A stretch of 46,187 nucleotides of DNA, from assembly GCA_026126215.1 (NCBI GenBank), contig JAHCJQ010000016.1, forward strand, positions 1 to 46,187, written 5' to 3'. The notes under the pieces were generated by a model. That model saw only the letters and a program-made list of their open reading frames with translations. It ran no database searches and was not told the origin of the DNA. Position numbers and translations under genes: made by a program. Each line of letters begins with the position of its first letter. Position 1 is the stretch's first letter. This stretch comes from Alphaproteobacteria bacterium. GTDB lineage: Bacteria; Pseudomonadota; Alphaproteobacteria; Ferrovibrionales; Ferrovibrionaceae. Positions 17,220-27,910 of the stretch are shown piece by piece.

Positions 17220-19897
17220 GCCGCACCTCGAACGGCCAGGGTCGCGGAGAGGGTCTGCAGAAGTGCGTCACGGTCTGATTTTGGCACGTAGTCACTGAAC
17301 CCCGCCTCTCGACCCCGCTCGAAATCGCGGGCGGAGGCATGCGAGGAAAGCGCCACGATCGGGGTCGCGTGCCAGCGTTCATCCTCCCTGACCGCGCGCG
17401 CGAAATCAAAGCCGCTCATGCCCGGCATTTCGATATCGCTGATGATCACATCGAATGCCTGGCCGTCTTCACGGTAGCGCAGCGCTGCCCTGGCATCGGC
17501 TGCGGTCGTCACTTCATAGCCGGCGACCGATAGCATGGGCGCCAGCATGTGCCGGAAGAACGGACTGTCGTCGACCAACAGGACCCGCCGTTTCGCGGCC
17601 ACTTCGCCAAAAGCGCCCTCGCTCGCGGCCTGAAACCAGTCGCCGAATCCTTTCTGCAGGTAGTAACCGACATCGACGATCTCGGTTGCCTGGCCCGCGA
17701 CGACCGCCGATCCGAGAACTCCCGCCTTTCTGCCTTTCTGTTCGACCTGCAGGCGATCCTCGACAATATCCACGATTTCGTCGACGACGAGGCCCATGGA
17801 GCGATCCCCGTCGGCAAAGACAAGGATTGGCTGCGCCCCTGCAGACCGCAGCTCGTACTTCTCCTCCATCATGACGAGCGGCATGAGACGACCGCGATAC
17901 TGCACGAGAATCTGCTGGTTCGAGCGTTCGATTCTCTCGACGGGAAACTCCTCCAGTCGTGCCACCAGCGCGAGCGGCACGGCTCGCGGTTCCGGTCCGC
18001 CCGCCCGAAAGACCAGCATGGCTGTTCTCTCGTCGGACTGGCCGACCTGTCGCTTTTCCGTCGATCGCACGTCATGCTCGCCACCGGCTTGCTGGCCGGC
18101 GGCAGCGGCTATGCCGTTCGGGTCGAGAATCATGATGACGCGGCCATCGCCAAGGATGGTGTTTCCCGAGAATAGCGCGATGTCACGCAGGATCGGCGCT
18201 ACCGGCTTGACCACGATCTCCTCTGTATCGAATACGCGGTCGACGACGATTCCGAAGTTGCTGGAACCAACCTGGACGACTACGACGAATGCCTCGTTCT
18301 TTCGGTTGCTCCCGGCTTCATCAGCGAGCGCAAGAACGCGGTCCAGAAAGACGAGAGGCAGCAGCCGGTCGCGCAGGCGAAGAACCGGCGTCTCGCTGAT
18401 CCGCTCGATCCGGTGTTCGGAATCCTCTGACACGCGCACCAGCTCCACGACGCTGATCTGCGGAATGGCGAAGCGCTCACCGACGCATTCGACAATGAGT
18501 GCCGACACGATGGCCAGCGTGAGAGGAATCTTGATCGTGAATGTAGTGCCTTTGCCTTTATCCGACTTCAGATCGACGGTGCCGCCGATCTTCTCTATGT
18601 TGGTGCGGACCACGTCCATCCCGACACCCCGGCCCGAGACCGATGTCACCTTGGCAGCGGTGGAGAAGCCGGGACGGAAGATGAACTGAAGCACCTGCTG
18701 CTCGGCCATGCCGTCCAGTTCCTGCTGAATGGCCAGGCCCTGTTCGATCGCTTTGGCGCGGATACGGCCTACATCGAGCCCGCGTCCGTCATCGCGGATC
18801 TCAATGATGATATGACCACCCTCGTGGAAGGCATTCAGCGTGATATGGCCCGTCTCCGGCTTGCCGGCCTTGAGCCGTTCCTGCGGCCTTTCCAGTCCAT
18901 GATCGGCGGAGTTGCGGACCATGTGGGTGAGCGGATCCTTGATCAGTTCGAGCACCTGGCGATCCAGCTCGGTCTCCTGGCCGAGCATCTGCAGCTCGAT
19001 CTTCTTGCCAAGCTCGACCGACAGGTCGCGGATCAGTCGCGGCAGTTTTGCCCAGGCGTTGCCAATGGGCTGCATGCGCGTCTTCATGACGCCTTCCTGC
19101 AGCTCGGTGGTCACGTGACTGAGCCGCTGGAGCGGCACCGTGAACTCGCTGTCATCGAGGCTGCGCACCATCTGCAGGAGCTGATTGCGTGTCAGGACCA
19201 GCTCGCTCACCATCGTCATCAGGTTCTCGAGCAGGTCGACATTGACGCGGATCGTCTGGTTGGCGAGCGATGAATCCGTTGCCGATCTTGCCACTTCCTG
19301 CCTTGCGGGTGCGGCCTCGCGGTGTGCAGTGGCTACGCCCCCAGGTGACGACTGCGGCGCGGCGGCTGCCTGGAATGCAGCCTCAAGTTCATCCAGCGAT
19401 ACCTCGCCCGGGCGAAGGGCACGCCCGAGTTTCGAATCGAATGGTCCCTCGGCATCCTGCGCCGGTGTGAGCAGGTCCTGGATTCGGGCTGGATTCGGTG
19501 TCGCGTCGACGGGGACGGCCTTGCCACTCGCCAGCGCATCGAGGCTATCTATCAGTTCTGCATCGTCGCCCGCCGGTTCCTGTCCGCTATCCTCGAGGGC
19601 GGCCAGCAGCGACTTGATCCGATCGATAGATGCGAGGATCAGGCTGACTGAATCAGGCGTGACCACCAGCTCGCAATCCCGGAACTTGCCAAGGACATTC
19701 TCGGCGGCATGAGCCACATGCTCGAGGCGCGGCAGGCCAAGAAAGCCACAGGTTCCCTTGATCGTATGGACCAGGCGGAAGATGCTGGCGATCAGCGCCG
19801 GGTTGTCCGGCTCACGTTCGAGATTGACCAGCTCGACGTCGAGCTGGTTGATGCTTTCGGCCGTTTCGGTCAGGAATTCGCGCAGCAGGTCGTCCAT
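17216..19897 (-). CDS. cheA: Hybrid chemotaxis histidine kinase CheA (two CheW domains plus receiver)
   Basis: The central chemotaxis kinase, about 893 residues. Order: HPt domain with phospho-His44 in LVHTIKGTCGFLG; a Pro/Ala-rich linker with no clear P2 domain; dimerisation helix and HATPase domain (N-box near DPLTHMVRNSADHGLE, G-box SGRGVGMDVV); a CheW-like domain (VECVGERFAIPQISVVELVR); a second CheW-like domain (RAVPLALVARLEEFPVERIE to MGLVVDEIVDIVED); and a C-terminal receiver (LLVDDSPFFRHM, DVIISDIEMPGMSGFDF). Two CheW-like domains with a fused receiver is a hybrid layout rather than the E. coli one. ATG 19897 (MDDLLREFLTETAESI) matches the family start; an ATG 15 codons upstream at 19942 is possible but lacks a ribosome-binding site. 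chpT lies 105 nt upstream. Confidence 0.95.
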   Translation of the reverse strand: MDDLLREFLTETAESINQLDVELVNLEREPDNPALIASIFRLVHTIKGTCGFLGLPRLEHVAHAAENVLGKFRDCELVVTPDSVSLILASIDRIKSLLAALEDSGQEPAGDDAELIDSLDALASGKAVPVDATPNPARIQDLLTPAQDAEGPFDSKLGRALRPGEVSLDELEAAFQAAAAPQSSPGGVATAHREAAPARQEVARSATDSSLANQTIRVNVDLLENLMTMVSELVLTRNQLLQMVRSLDDSEFTVPLQRLSHVTTELQEGVMKTRMQPIGNAWAKLPRLIRDLSVELGKKIELQMLGQETELDRQVLELIKDPLTHMVRNSADHGLERPQERLKAGKPETGHITLNAFHEGGHIIIEIRDDGRGLDVGRIRAKAIEQGLAIQQELDGMAEQQVLQFIFRPGFSTAAKVTSVSGRGVGMDVVRTNIEKIGGTVDLKSDKGKGTTFTIKIPLTLAIVSALIVECVGERFAIPQISVVELVRVSEDSEHRIERISETPVLRLRDRLLPLVFLDRVLALADEAGSNRKNEAFVVVVQVGSSNFGIVVDRVFDTEEIVVKPVAPILRDIALFSGNTILGDGRVIMILDPNGIAAAAGQQAGGEHDVRSTEKRQVGQSDERTAMLVFRAGGPEPRAVPLALVARLEEFPVERIERSNQQILVQYRGRLMPLVMMEEKYELRSAGAQPILVFADGDRSMGLVVDEIVDIVEDRLQVEQKGRKAGVLGSAVVAGQATEIVDVGYYLQKGFGDWFQAASEGAFGEVAAKRRVLLVDDSPFFRHMLAPMLSVAGYEVTTAADARAALRYREDGQAFDVIISDIEMPGMSGFDFARAVREDERWHATPIVALSSHASARDFERGREAGFSDYVPKSDRDALLQTLSATLAVRGAA

Positions 19898-19967
19898 CTT
19901 GCCCACCGGTTGGGCGGGCTGTCGATCCGCCCGCAAGGTCATCCGAGCGAGCTTCGAAGAAACAAGT

Positions 19968-19982
19968 TAAGAAGGGGTGAAA
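19968..19982 (-). promoter_or_regulatory. Weak CtrA-like site upstream of cheA
   Basis: Read on the minus strand this is TTCA-N7-TTAA followed by C, with a perfect right half and a two-of-four left half, in the 105-nt gap between chpT and cheA. It is listed because che genes are common CtrA targets. By chance alone such one-sided matches are not rare. Confidence 0.25.
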
Positions 19983-20002
19983 TGGCTGTTTTCCGCCACT
20001 TT

Positions 20003-20632
20003 TCAGCCTTTCATGAAGCGAATTCCGATATGGTCCCCGACCGGTGTTTCAAGCTGCAGGCGTCCGCCCACGCTGCCCGCCAGCCGCGCCGCATAGGCGG
20101 CCACCGCATTGTGGCTGTTCAGTTCGATCTCGCCGGCCCGATCCTGCAGGGCAAGCGCCAGCGATGGCTCGATCCGCGCGCCGGGGCCGCTGGCGCCGAC
20201 CGCGAAGCCATCGCCTCCCGACGCCGTCACTTCGACCTGCCCGCCACGCGGCAGGGCCGCCTGGGCGACCAGCAGCAGGTTGAGCAGGAGCTTGGCTTCG
20301 GTCTTGGGCAGCTCCGCCGGCAGGACGAGTTCGGCCGGAAAAACGAGCTGCGTCCGGCCCGTCTCGAAATAGCCGCTCGCGGCGCGACGCAGCTCGGCCA
20401 TCGCCGCGCGCTCACCCAGTCCGCCGAGGGCGCCGAATGCCATGCGGAAATACTGCAACCGGCGGGATGCCTCGGCGGCGCTGGCGGCAAGCAGCTCGGT
20501 CGCCTCGCGGCGCATCTCCGGATCATCCTCGTCTGCCAGGATCTCCACGCCGTTCGCCAGCGCGCCGATTGGCCCAACAAGATCGTGGCAAAGCCGCGAG
20601 CTGAGATAGGCGATAAGGTTCAGTTCGAGCAT
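20003..20632 (-). CDS. chpT: Histidine phosphotransferase ChpT
   Basis: ChpT passes phosphate from the hybrid kinase CckA to CtrA and CpdR. The 209-residue protein has the tell-tale helix AYLSSRLCHDLVGPIGALAN with phospho-acceptor His16, followed by GVEILADEDDPEMRREATEL, and a degenerate, ATPase-like C-terminal domain (VTASGGDGFAVGASG, HNAVAAYAARLAGSVGGRLQ) that does not carry normal ATP-binding motifs. This DHp plus pseudo-ATPase build is unique to ChpT and close kin. It lies directly upstream of cheA in the same direction and about 6 kb from ctrA, its expected substrate. It is divergent from the DUF3553 gene, with 92 nt between start codons. Confidence 0.92.
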   Translation of the reverse strand: MLELNLIAYLSSRLCHDLVGPIGALANGVEILADEDDPEMRREATELLAASAAEASRRLQYFRMAFGALGGLGERAAMAELRRAASGYFETGRTQLVFPAELVLPAELPKTEAKLLLNLLLVAQAALPRGGQVEVTASGGDGFAVGASGPGARIEPSLALALQDRAGEIELNSHNAVAAYAARLAGSVGGRLQLETPVGDHIGIRFMKG

Positions 20633-20724
20633 ACCCGCACAACTCCCCTGCCGCTCGCCACCGCACGTGACGATGGCCTAAGATGCCTGCCGTGCTCGCC
20701 TGCGTCCACTGTCGAGAGACGAAT

Positions 20725-20919
20725 ATGAACAGCCGCGTTACACCGGGCAGCCTGGTCCGCCATCCGGACCGTCCGGACTGGGGCCTCGGCCAGGTCCAGT
20801 CCGTCATCGGTGATCGGGTGACGGTCAACTTCGAGCATGCGGGCAAGCAGCTCATCAATGCCCGCATCGTCGGTCTCGAAATCGCGGATGAGCGGCGACC
20901 GCCGCAGGACAGGACCTGA
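20725..20919 (+). CDS. DUF3553 small protein
   Basis: A 64-residue protein whose core, GSLVRHPDRPDWGLGQVQSV plus DRVTVNFEHAGK, is the hallmark of DUF3553. The fold looks like a small beta-barrel similar to the Tudor/CarD-like modules at the ends of some helicases (PDWGxGxV), but no function is established that I can name. ATG 20725 was preferred to the in-frame ATG at 20683 because it gives the usual short family length and has GAGAG upstream. cysQ begins 3 bases after its stop codon, so the pair is probably co-translated. Confidence 0.8.
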   Translation: MNSRVTPGSLVRHPDRPDWGLGQVQSVIGDRVTVNFEHAGKQLINARIVGLEIADERRPPQDRT

Positions 20920-20921
20920 AG

Positions 20922-21737
20922 GTGGGCGCCGGCGCCGATGAGCTGGAACTTGCCACCGGCCTCGCGCTAGAGGCAGCGGCGGAAGTGATGGCGGTCTATG
21001 GCGGCGCGATCGGCTCTCGCAGCAAGCCGGATGCATCCCCGGTGACCGACGCGGATGAAAGGGCAGAACGGGTTATCCTGGCCGGCCTGCGCGCCCGCTC
21101 GCCTCATGCCGTGGTGGCCGAGGAAGAAGCGTCACGCCGGATTCCGGCAGTCCCGGGCGAGGAACGGTTCTGGCTCGTCGATCCGCTGGATGGAACGCGC
21201 GAATTCCTGCAACGCAACGACGAGTTCACTGTCAACGTCGCCCTCGTCGGACGCGGCAGGCCACTGCTTGGCGTGATCATCGCGCCGGCGCTCGGCCTCT
21301 GCTATCGCGGCATCGTCGGCAGGGTCGCGGAACGGCGCGAGGGCGAAGGCACCTGGCAGCCGATCCGGAGACGCCAGCCGCCACGGTCGGGCCTCACCGT
21401 GCTCGCCAGCCGCTCCCATCTCGATCAGGCAACCAGGGACTACATTTCCCACCTGCCGGTCGCCCGGCTGGAGAGGGCTGGCAGCTCGCTGAAATTCTGC
21501 CGTCTTGCCGAAGGTCTGGCCGATCTCTATCCGCGCTTCGGCCGCACCATGGAATGGGACACCGCCGCCGGGCACGCGATCCTGCTGGCCGCCGGCGGCC
21601 GCGTGACGACGCCGGACGGCATCGAACTGGCGTATGGCAAGCCGGGCTTTGTCAATGGGCCCTTCATTGCCAGCGGGACATCGATGGACCGCTACGGCCC
21701 GGCCACCACGACCGCCGGCTCCGGCGGATCGGCATAG
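20922..21737 (+). CDS. cysQ: 3'(2'),5'-bisphosphate nucleotidase CysQ
   Basis: A member of the inositol-monophosphatase superfamily, 271 residues. It has the metal-binding motifs SPVTDADERAE, VAEEEAS, LVDPLDGTREFLQRNDEFTV and EWDTAAGHAILLAAGG. DPLDGTREF, as opposed to DPIDGTxNF, points to the CysQ branch, which hydrolyses 3'-phosphoadenosine 5'-phosphate from sulfate assimilation to AMP. The start is a GTG right after the DUF3553 stop; no better ATG exists near. The last 46 bases overlap the 3' end of the oppositely oriented CoA ligase gene. Confidence 0.88.
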   Translation: MGAGADELELATGLALEAAAEVMAVYGGAIGSRSKPDASPVTDADERAERVILAGLRARSPHAVVAEEEASRRIPAVPGEERFWLVDPLDGTREFLQRNDEFTVNVALVGRGRPLLGVIIAPALGLCYRGIVGRVAERREGEGTWQPIRRRQPPRSGLTVLASRSHLDQATRDYISHLPVARLERAGSSLKFCRLAEGLADLYPRFGRTMEWDTAAGHAILLAAGGRVTTPDGIELAYGKPGFVNGPFIASGTSMDRYGPATTTAGSGGSA

Positions 21738-23545
21738 AGCCGTTCCACATCGGCATGTCGCCGCTCCAGCGTGGCGCGCTGATTGATGTAACCCTTGTCG
21801 GTGATCTCGTTCGCATCGATCGAGGGCGGCTCGGCGAGCAGCAGCAGCCGGGCGATCCGGGTGGAAGATCCACTTTGAGTTCTGTTGTAGCTCTCGAGCC
21901 GCTCACTGAGCACCGCCAGCAAACCCGGATTACCGACCAGAGCCGCCGGCTCCAGCGCCGATCCCGCAATCTCGCGGCAGGCATTGAGGCTTGGCCATGC
22001 CAGCACGCAGACCGCGTCGCGATCATGGCCGCAGACGACCGCATCCTGAATCAGCGGCGAGCACGCCGCCAGCAGGGCGACGCGCAGCGCACCGGTATGC
22101 ACCCAGGTCCCGGTCGCCAGCTTGAAGTCCTCCGCCGTGCGGCCGTCGAAGACGAGACCCTTCGAGGGATCCGCCTCGTCGGCGAGGCGCCCGGCATCGC
22201 CGATGCGATAGAAGCCGTCGGCGTCGAACGCGGCCGCGGTGAGGTCCGGCCGCTTGAAGTAGCCGGGCGTTACGTTCGGCCCGCGCACGCGCAGCTCCAT
22301 CTTGCTGCCAGATGGCACCATGCGGATCTCCACACCGGGCACCGGAACGCCGATGACGCCGGCACCCTCCAGCGGGAAATGCGCCAGGGTCGCGAGCGGC
22401 GCCGTCTCGGTCGAGCCCCAGGCGGAGGTCATCGTCACCCGGTGGCCAAGATGGCGGATCGCCAGCTTCTCGAGGCGAACCCAGAGATCCTGCGGCAAGG
22501 CCGCGGCGGCATAGAAGATCAGCTTGAGATTGGCGAGGAAGCGACGCGCCAGGTCGTCGTCCCGCTCGAGATAGGGCAGCAGCGCGGCAAACCCGGCGGG
22601 AACGTTGAAGTAAATGTTTGGCGAGACCTCGCGCAGGTTGGCGACCGTCTGCTCGACCAGGCCTGGCGCCGGCTTGCCGGCGTCGATATGCAGGCTGCCG
22701 CCATGGCGCAGCACCAGGTGGAGGTTGAAATTGCCGCCAAAGGTGTGGTTCCACGGTAGCCAGTCGAGCAACGCCGGCGCCATTCTCGCAAGGAATGGCC
22801 AGCACTGTGCCAGCATCTGCTGATTGGCCGAGAGCATTCCATGAGTGTTGATGACGCCCTTGGGCAGGCCCGTCGAGCCCGATGTGAAGAGAATCTTGGC
22901 GATGGTCTCCGCGGTCACTCGTGCCGTCGCACTCGCCAGCCGCGCGCCGGGCTGCGCCGCGAGTAGCGAAGCGAATGGAGTTGCCGCGCGTCCGGCCGGC
23001 GCCGGCGCACTGCTCGCCAGCTCGACCCGCCGGGCGCCGATCGCATCGAGCGCCGCCGAGAAAGGCTCCCCTGCCGCCACGTAGATCAGCCCGGGCCGCA
23101 CCAGATCGTAAATGTAGCGGAGCTTGGCGAAGTCGCCGCTCATCAGCGAGTAGGCCGGCGAGACGGGCACGACCGGAATGCCCGATCGCAGGCAGGCCAG
23201 CGTCAGGATGGCATGGTCGACGCCGTTCCCCGAAAGGATCATGACCGGCCGGTCGACCGAAAGGCCCCGCTCGAGCAAGGCTTCGGCCACAGCCGCGGAA
23301 GAGCGGGCCGCCTCGCCGTAGCCGAGCCGCCGCCATGGCGCATCTCCCGGTCCGCTCCGCTCCGCGAGGAAGAGCCGTTCCGGATCCCGCACCGCCCAGT
23401 GGTCGAGGTAGTGGATCAAAGAGACCGGGTAGCGGCCGAGCGCCGCGCGCGCGCGCAGGACGCGACCGCCATCCCCCGTTGCCTCCATCTCAACCGAAGG
23501 CGGCGCGAACTCGATGGCAGCGAAGGGAGGTTTCGATTGCTGCAT
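21692..23545 (-). CDS. Feruloyl-CoA synthetase-like acid:CoA ligase (copy 1)
   Basis: An ANL-superfamily AMP-forming CoA ligase of about 617 residues. It has the phosphate-binding loop [20 protein letters not shown], the feruloyl-CoA-synthetase type stretch [20 protein letters not shown], the adenine motif [20 protein letters not shown] for the TGD-like motif, and a C-terminal [20 protein letters not shown] with the expected catalytic Lys. Family members activate ferulate and related hydroxycinnamates, but substrate cannot be read from sequence. ATG 23545 was chosen because GGGAGAG lies just upstream; ATG 23557 would add four residues. It follows copy 2 by 16 nt and is the last gene of the leftward transport cluster. 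Its 3' end overlaps cysQ tail to tail. Confidence 0.88.
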   Translation of the reverse strand: MQQSKPPFAAIEFAPPSVEMEATGDGGRVLRARAALGRYPVSLIHYLDHWAVRDPERLFLAERSGPGDAPWRRLGYGEAARSSAAVAEALLERGLSVDRPVMILSGNGVDHAILTLACLRSGIPVVPVSPAYSLMSGDFAKLRYIYDLVRPGLIYVAAGEPFSAALDAIGARRVELASSAPAPAGRAATPFASLLAAQPGARLASATARVTAETIAKILFTSGSTGLPKGVINTHGMLSANQQMLAQCWPFLARMAPALLDWLPWNHTFGGNFNLHLVLRHGGSLHIDAGKPAPGLVEQTVANLREVSPNIYFNVPAGFAALLPYLERDDDLARRFLANLKLIFYAAAALPQDLWVRLEKLAIRHLGHRVTMTSAWGSTETAPLATLAHFPLEGAGVIGVPVPGVEIRMVPSGSKMELRVRGPNVTPGYFKRPDLTAAAFDADGFYRIGDAGRLADEADPSKGLVFDGRTAEDFKLATGTWVHTGALRVALLAACSPLIQDAVVCGHDRDAVCVLAWPSLNACREIAGSALEPAALVGNPGLLAVLSERLESYNRTQSGSSTRIARLLLLAEPPSIDANEITDKGYINQRATLERRHADVERLYADPPEPAVVVAGP

Positions 23546-23561
23546 GCGCTCTCCCATACAG

Positions 23562-25433
23562 TCAGATGACGATCACGTCCGGGCCAGGTGGTTCGGCGTG
23601 AAGTTGCTCCACCAGGTTACGCCGTCGTGTCAGGGCTGCGCCCTGATTGACATACCCCTTGTCGGTGATCTCATTGCCGTCGATCGAAGGCGGTTCGCTC
23701 ATCAGGATGACACGGGCGATGCGCATCGACGAACCGCTATGGCTTTCATTGTGACGGCGCAGCCCGGCGCGCAGATGGGCGACCACCGCCCGGTTCTTCA
23801 CCAGCCGTTCCGGCATTGCCGCATCCACCGGATCGTCGCAGATGCCGCGTGCGGCGTCCAGGTTTGGCCAGGCGAGCAGCCCGACGAAGCTGCGGTCATG
23901 GCCGGTGACCACCGCATCCTGCAGCAGCGGTGCTGCGGCATCGATCGCCGCCAGCCGCAACCTGCCGACCTGCACCCATGTTCCGCTGTCCAGCTTGAAA
24001 TCCTCGACCACCCGGCCGGCGAAGGCGAGACCCTTCGCCGGATCGGCCGCATCCACGAAGCGGCCGGCATCACCGATGCGATAGAAACCCTCCTCGTCGA
24101 AGGCAGCCTCGGTGAGATCGGGGCGGCCGAGATATCCCGGCGTCACGATAGGGCCGCGCACGCGCAGTTCATAACGGTCGCCGCGCGGTATCATCTTAAT
24201 TTCCACTCCCGGATAAGGGAGTCCGATCACCCCGGAACCTTCAACCGGCCAATGCAGCGAAGTCGCGGTGGGCGCGGTCTCGGTCGAACCCCAGCCGGTG
24301 ACGAACATGATCCGCTCGCCCACCGTGCGCACTGCCAGATCCTGGAACCGCTGCCAGAGTTCCTGCGGCAGCGATGCGCCGCCATAGCCGAGCAGCTTGA
24401 GCCGGCTGAAGAAGTTACGCCGCAACGCCTCGTCCTGTTCGAGACGGGGCGCCAGCATCGCATAGCCGGCGGGCACGTTGGAAAGCTGCGTCGGGGCGAT
24501 CTCGCGCAGGTTGGCGATGGTCTGCTCGAATTGGCCCGGGAGCGGGCGGCCGCCATCGATATGGTAGGTGCCGCCCTGGCGCATGCAGGCATTGAAATGG
24601 AAATTGCCGCCCATGGTGTGGTTCCAGGGCAGCCAGTCCAGCAGCACAGGCGGATTGTCCGGATCGGGAATGGCATAGATCTCTGCCATTCTCTGGTTGG
24701 CGCAGAGCATGCGCTGCGTGTTGATCACGCCCTTGGGCATGCCGGTGGAGCCGGAGGTGAAGAGGATTTTTGCTACCGTATTCGGTCCCAGGGAGGCGAA
24801 GCGTTCCTCGAGATCGGCGCCCGGAACGCCTTCGAGCAGGCTGGCAAAGGATGTGGCCGGAATGCCCTCCGGCGGTTCATCCACGGCGACCACCTCGACG
24901 CCCGCGAGATCAAGCGCGGCGAGCGCTCGCCGAAAGAGCCTTCCGTTCTGCACCAGCACCATGGCCGGCCGCACCAGATCGAAGCAATGGCGCAGCTTGA
25001 CGAGATCCTGGCTCGCCAGGGAATAGGCGACGGAGAGTGGCGCCACCGGCACGCCCACACTCATGCAGGCGAGCGCCAGTTCCGCGTGGGCGATGGAATT
25101 GCCCGACAGGATCATTGCTGGCCGGCCCGGGCCCAGTCCACGCGCCATAAGGCTGGCGGCGATCCGGTCGACATGCGTCCGCACCTCGGCATAAGTCAGC
25201 CGCCGCCATCCCCCGGACGCATCCCGTTCCGCCAGCATGACCCGATCGGGGGCCGCTTCCGACCAGTGACGAAGATACTCGACGATGTTGCGCCGATAGG
25301 TGCCGAGCGGTCTCGGCGATCGCAGGATCAGCACGCCGTCCGGTCGGCGCTCGACATCGACTGCCGGGGTCGCCATGTTGACGTGGCGAAACGGCGCCTT
25401 CGCCGCCTTCGCCGCACTGCCGGTCTCGCTCAT
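23562..25433 (-). CDS. Feruloyl-CoA synthetase-like acid:CoA ligase (copy 2)
   Basis: A paralogue of the next gene, about 623 residues, with the same signature series: [57 protein letters not shown] and [20 protein letters not shown]. The regions that usually line the acid pocket differ between the two copies (HLVLRHGG against NACMRQGG), so they may take different substrates. ATG 25433 has an excellent GGGGAGGTG ribosome-binding site and gives the normal family start; in-frame codons upstream to 25571 run inside livF and are rejected. It begins 40 nt after livF, so it is probably in the transporter operon. Confidence 0.88.
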   Translation of the reverse strand: MSETGSAAKAAKAPFRHVNMATPAVDVERRPDGVLILRSPRPLGTYRRNIVEYLRHWSEAAPDRVMLAERDASGGWRRLTYAEVRTHVDRIAASLMARGLGPGRPAMILSGNSIAHAELALACMSVGVPVAPLSVAYSLASQDLVKLRHCFDLVRPAMVLVQNGRLFRRALAALDLAGVEVVAVDEPPEGIPATSFASLLEGVPGADLEERFASLGPNTVAKILFTSGSTGMPKGVINTQRMLCANQRMAEIYAIPDPDNPPVLLDWLPWNHTMGGNFHFNACMRQGGTYHIDGGRPLPGQFEQTIANLREIAPTQLSNVPAGYAMLAPRLEQDEALRRNFFSRLKLLGYGGASLPQELWQRFQDLAVRTVGERIMFVTGWGSTETAPTATSLHWPVEGSGVIGLPYPGVEIKMIPRGDRYELRVRGPIVTPGYLGRPDLTEAAFDEEGFYRIGDAGRFVDAADPAKGLAFAGRVVEDFKLDSGTWVQVGRLRLAAIDAAAPLLQDAVVTGHDRSFVGLLAWPNLDAARGICDDPVDAAMPERLVKNRAVVAHLRAGLRRHNESHSGSSMRIARVILMSEPPSIDGNEITDKGYVNQGAALTRRRNLVEQLHAEPPGPDVIVI

Positions 25434-25473
25434 GGCGCACCTCCCCACCACGTTTCCGCGTCGCCGCCGGCCC

Positions 25474-26177
<704 letters not shown>

Positions 26178-26181
<4 letters not shown>

Positions 26182-26900
26182 AGCGCCTCCTCCCCGAGAT
26201 AGCATTCAAGCACCGCCGGATCGCGCACCACTTCGCCCGGACCGCCTTCGGCGATGGTCTCGCCATGGTGCAGCACCACGATTCGCCCGGCGAGCGCCAT
26301 GACCGCCCGCATCACATGCTCGATCAGCAGGATGGTGAGGCCGGTCTCCTCGTTCAGGCGCCGGAAGACGCCCACCATGTGATCGGTTTCGGTCGGTCGC
26401 AGACCCGCCATAACCTCGTCGAGAAGCAGCAGTTTCGGTCCCGTCGCCATGGCGCGCGCCACTTCGAGGCACTTGCGCTCCGGCAGGGTGAGGCTCGCCG
26501 CCGGCAGCGCACGCTTCGCCGCGAGACCCAGCATTTCCAGGATCTCGCGGGCGCGCTCTCGTGCCGCACCCACATCGTGGAGGCGGTTCAGCGCACCAAC
26601 GATCACGTTTTCCTCGACGCTGAGTTGCTGGAATGGCTTGACGATCTGAAAGGTGCGGCCGATCCCGGCGCGGCAGACCTGGTCCGGCCGCAGCCCTGTG
26701 ATATCCGTTCCAGCCAGCCGTACCGAACCCCGGTCCGGCGCGAAGACGCCCGCGATGAGGTTGAAGCAGGTCGTCTTGCCGGCGCCGTTGGGCCCGATCA
26801 GGGCCAGGATCTCCCCTTCCGTCACATCGAAGCTGACATCCTGAACGGCCTTCAGACCGCGAAAGCTCTTGCTGAGACCACGCACCTCGAGCAACGCCAT
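26178..26900 (-). CDS. livG: Branched-chain-type ABC transporter ATPase LivG
   Basis: The second ATPase subunit, 240 residues. Walker A is IGPNGAGKTTCFNLIAGVF, followed by the LivG-type insert GLRPDQVCRAGIGRTFQIVK. The signature region reads SLTLPERKCLEVARAMATGP and departs from the standard LSGGQ (LTLPERK), as is common in LivG subunits of some aromatic and urea type transporters. Walker B is LLLLDEVMAGLRPTETDHMV. The start has GGGAGG about 8 nt upstream, inside the 3' end of livM. It overlaps livF by 4 nt. Confidence 0.92.
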
Positions 26901-26902
26901 GT

Positions 26903-27910
26903 TCAGCGCCTCCCGTCGGAATCGAGCCCGAGCCGGCGCCGCAGGCTGGGCCAGATGCCATGTGGCAGGAACATGATCACGAACAGCAGGCAGATGCCGT
27001 AGAAGACCTGCTTTACGCCCGGCAGCACCACGCCCAGTGCCTCCATGGTCCCGCGCAGGCCCTCGGCGAGGACGGTGAGCACGAAAGCGCCAAGAATCGG
27101 GCCGAATAGCGTGCCGAGGCCGCCGATGATGGGTCCGAGGATGATCTCGATCGATTTTTCAATGCCGAAGATCTGGAACGGGAACAGGTTGTTGTTGAAG
27201 AAGGCCGTAAACACGCCGGCCAGCGAGGCAAGCGCGGCCGAAAGCATGACCGCCAGCATCTTGTAGCGGAATACATCAATGCCGACTGCCTGCGCCGCTT
27301 CCTGGTCCTCGCGGATGGCGAGCCAGTAGAAGCCTATCCTGCTTTGCATCAGGCGGTGACAGAGCAGGAAGCAACCCGCGGTCATGGCAAGCAGCAGATA
27401 ATAGAACATCTCCGGTGAGCCGCGCAGGTTGACGAGGTCGTTATAGTCGCGCTGCGCCACTTTGAGGAAGAAACCGCCGGAGCCACCGACCCAGTCGAAG
27501 TGATCGAAACCAATGCGGGTGAACTCGGCAAAGGCGATGGTCAGCAGCGCGAAATACACGCCGCTCACGCCAAAGCGGAAGGCGAGAAACCCGATCGCAG
27601 CTCCGAAGACCAGCGCCACCAGGATTGCCGCAAGAAAGCCCAGCGCCGGCGGCACGCCGTAATGGACAAACAGCGCCGCCGAGACATACGCGCCCAGCCC
27701 CACATAGAGCGAGTGGCCGAGCGAGAGCTGGCCCGCAAAGCCCATCATCACGTTCCAGGCCTGGCCCACATAGGCAAGATAGAGGATCAGCGTCAGGACC
27801 GAGAGCAGGTAAGGATTGACCACGAACGGCAGCAACATGAGCAAAGCCAGCAACAGGCCCAGCAAGACCCTCGCGCGTCCGCCCGGCGCCGCCCGGCGCG
27901 GCCCGCTCAT
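26903..27910 (-). CDS. livM: Branched-chain-type ABC transporter permease LivM
   Basis: An inner-membrane permease of 335 residues with a string of hydrophobic segments. It shows the family motif GFAGQLSLGHSLYVGLGAYV, GVSGVYFALLTIAFAEFTRI, the EAA-like coupling loop around AIREDQEAAQAVGIDVFRYK, and IIGGLGTLFGPILGAFVLTV. The N-terminus is basic (SGPRRAAPGGRARV) as expected for an inside-facing end. It overlaps livH by 4 nt and is separated from livG by 2 nt, so the permease pair and the ATPases form one operon. Confidence 0.94.
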   Translation of the reverse strand: MSGPRRAAPGGRARVLLGLLLALLMLLPFVVNPYLLSVLTLILYLAYVGQAWNVMMGFAGQLSLGHSLYVGLGAYVSAALFVHYGVPPALGFLAAILVALVFGAAIGFLAFRFGVSGVYFALLTIAFAEFTRIGFDHFDWVGGSGGFFLKVAQRDYNDLVNLRGSPEMFYYLLLAMTAGCFLLCHRLMQSRIGFYWLAIREDQEAAQAVGIDVFRYKMLAVMLSAALASLAGVFTAFFNNNLFPFQIFGIEKSIEIILGPIIGGLGTLFGPILGAFVLTVLAEGLRGTMEALGVVLPGVKQVFYGICLLFVIMFLPHGIWPSLRRRLGLDSDGRR

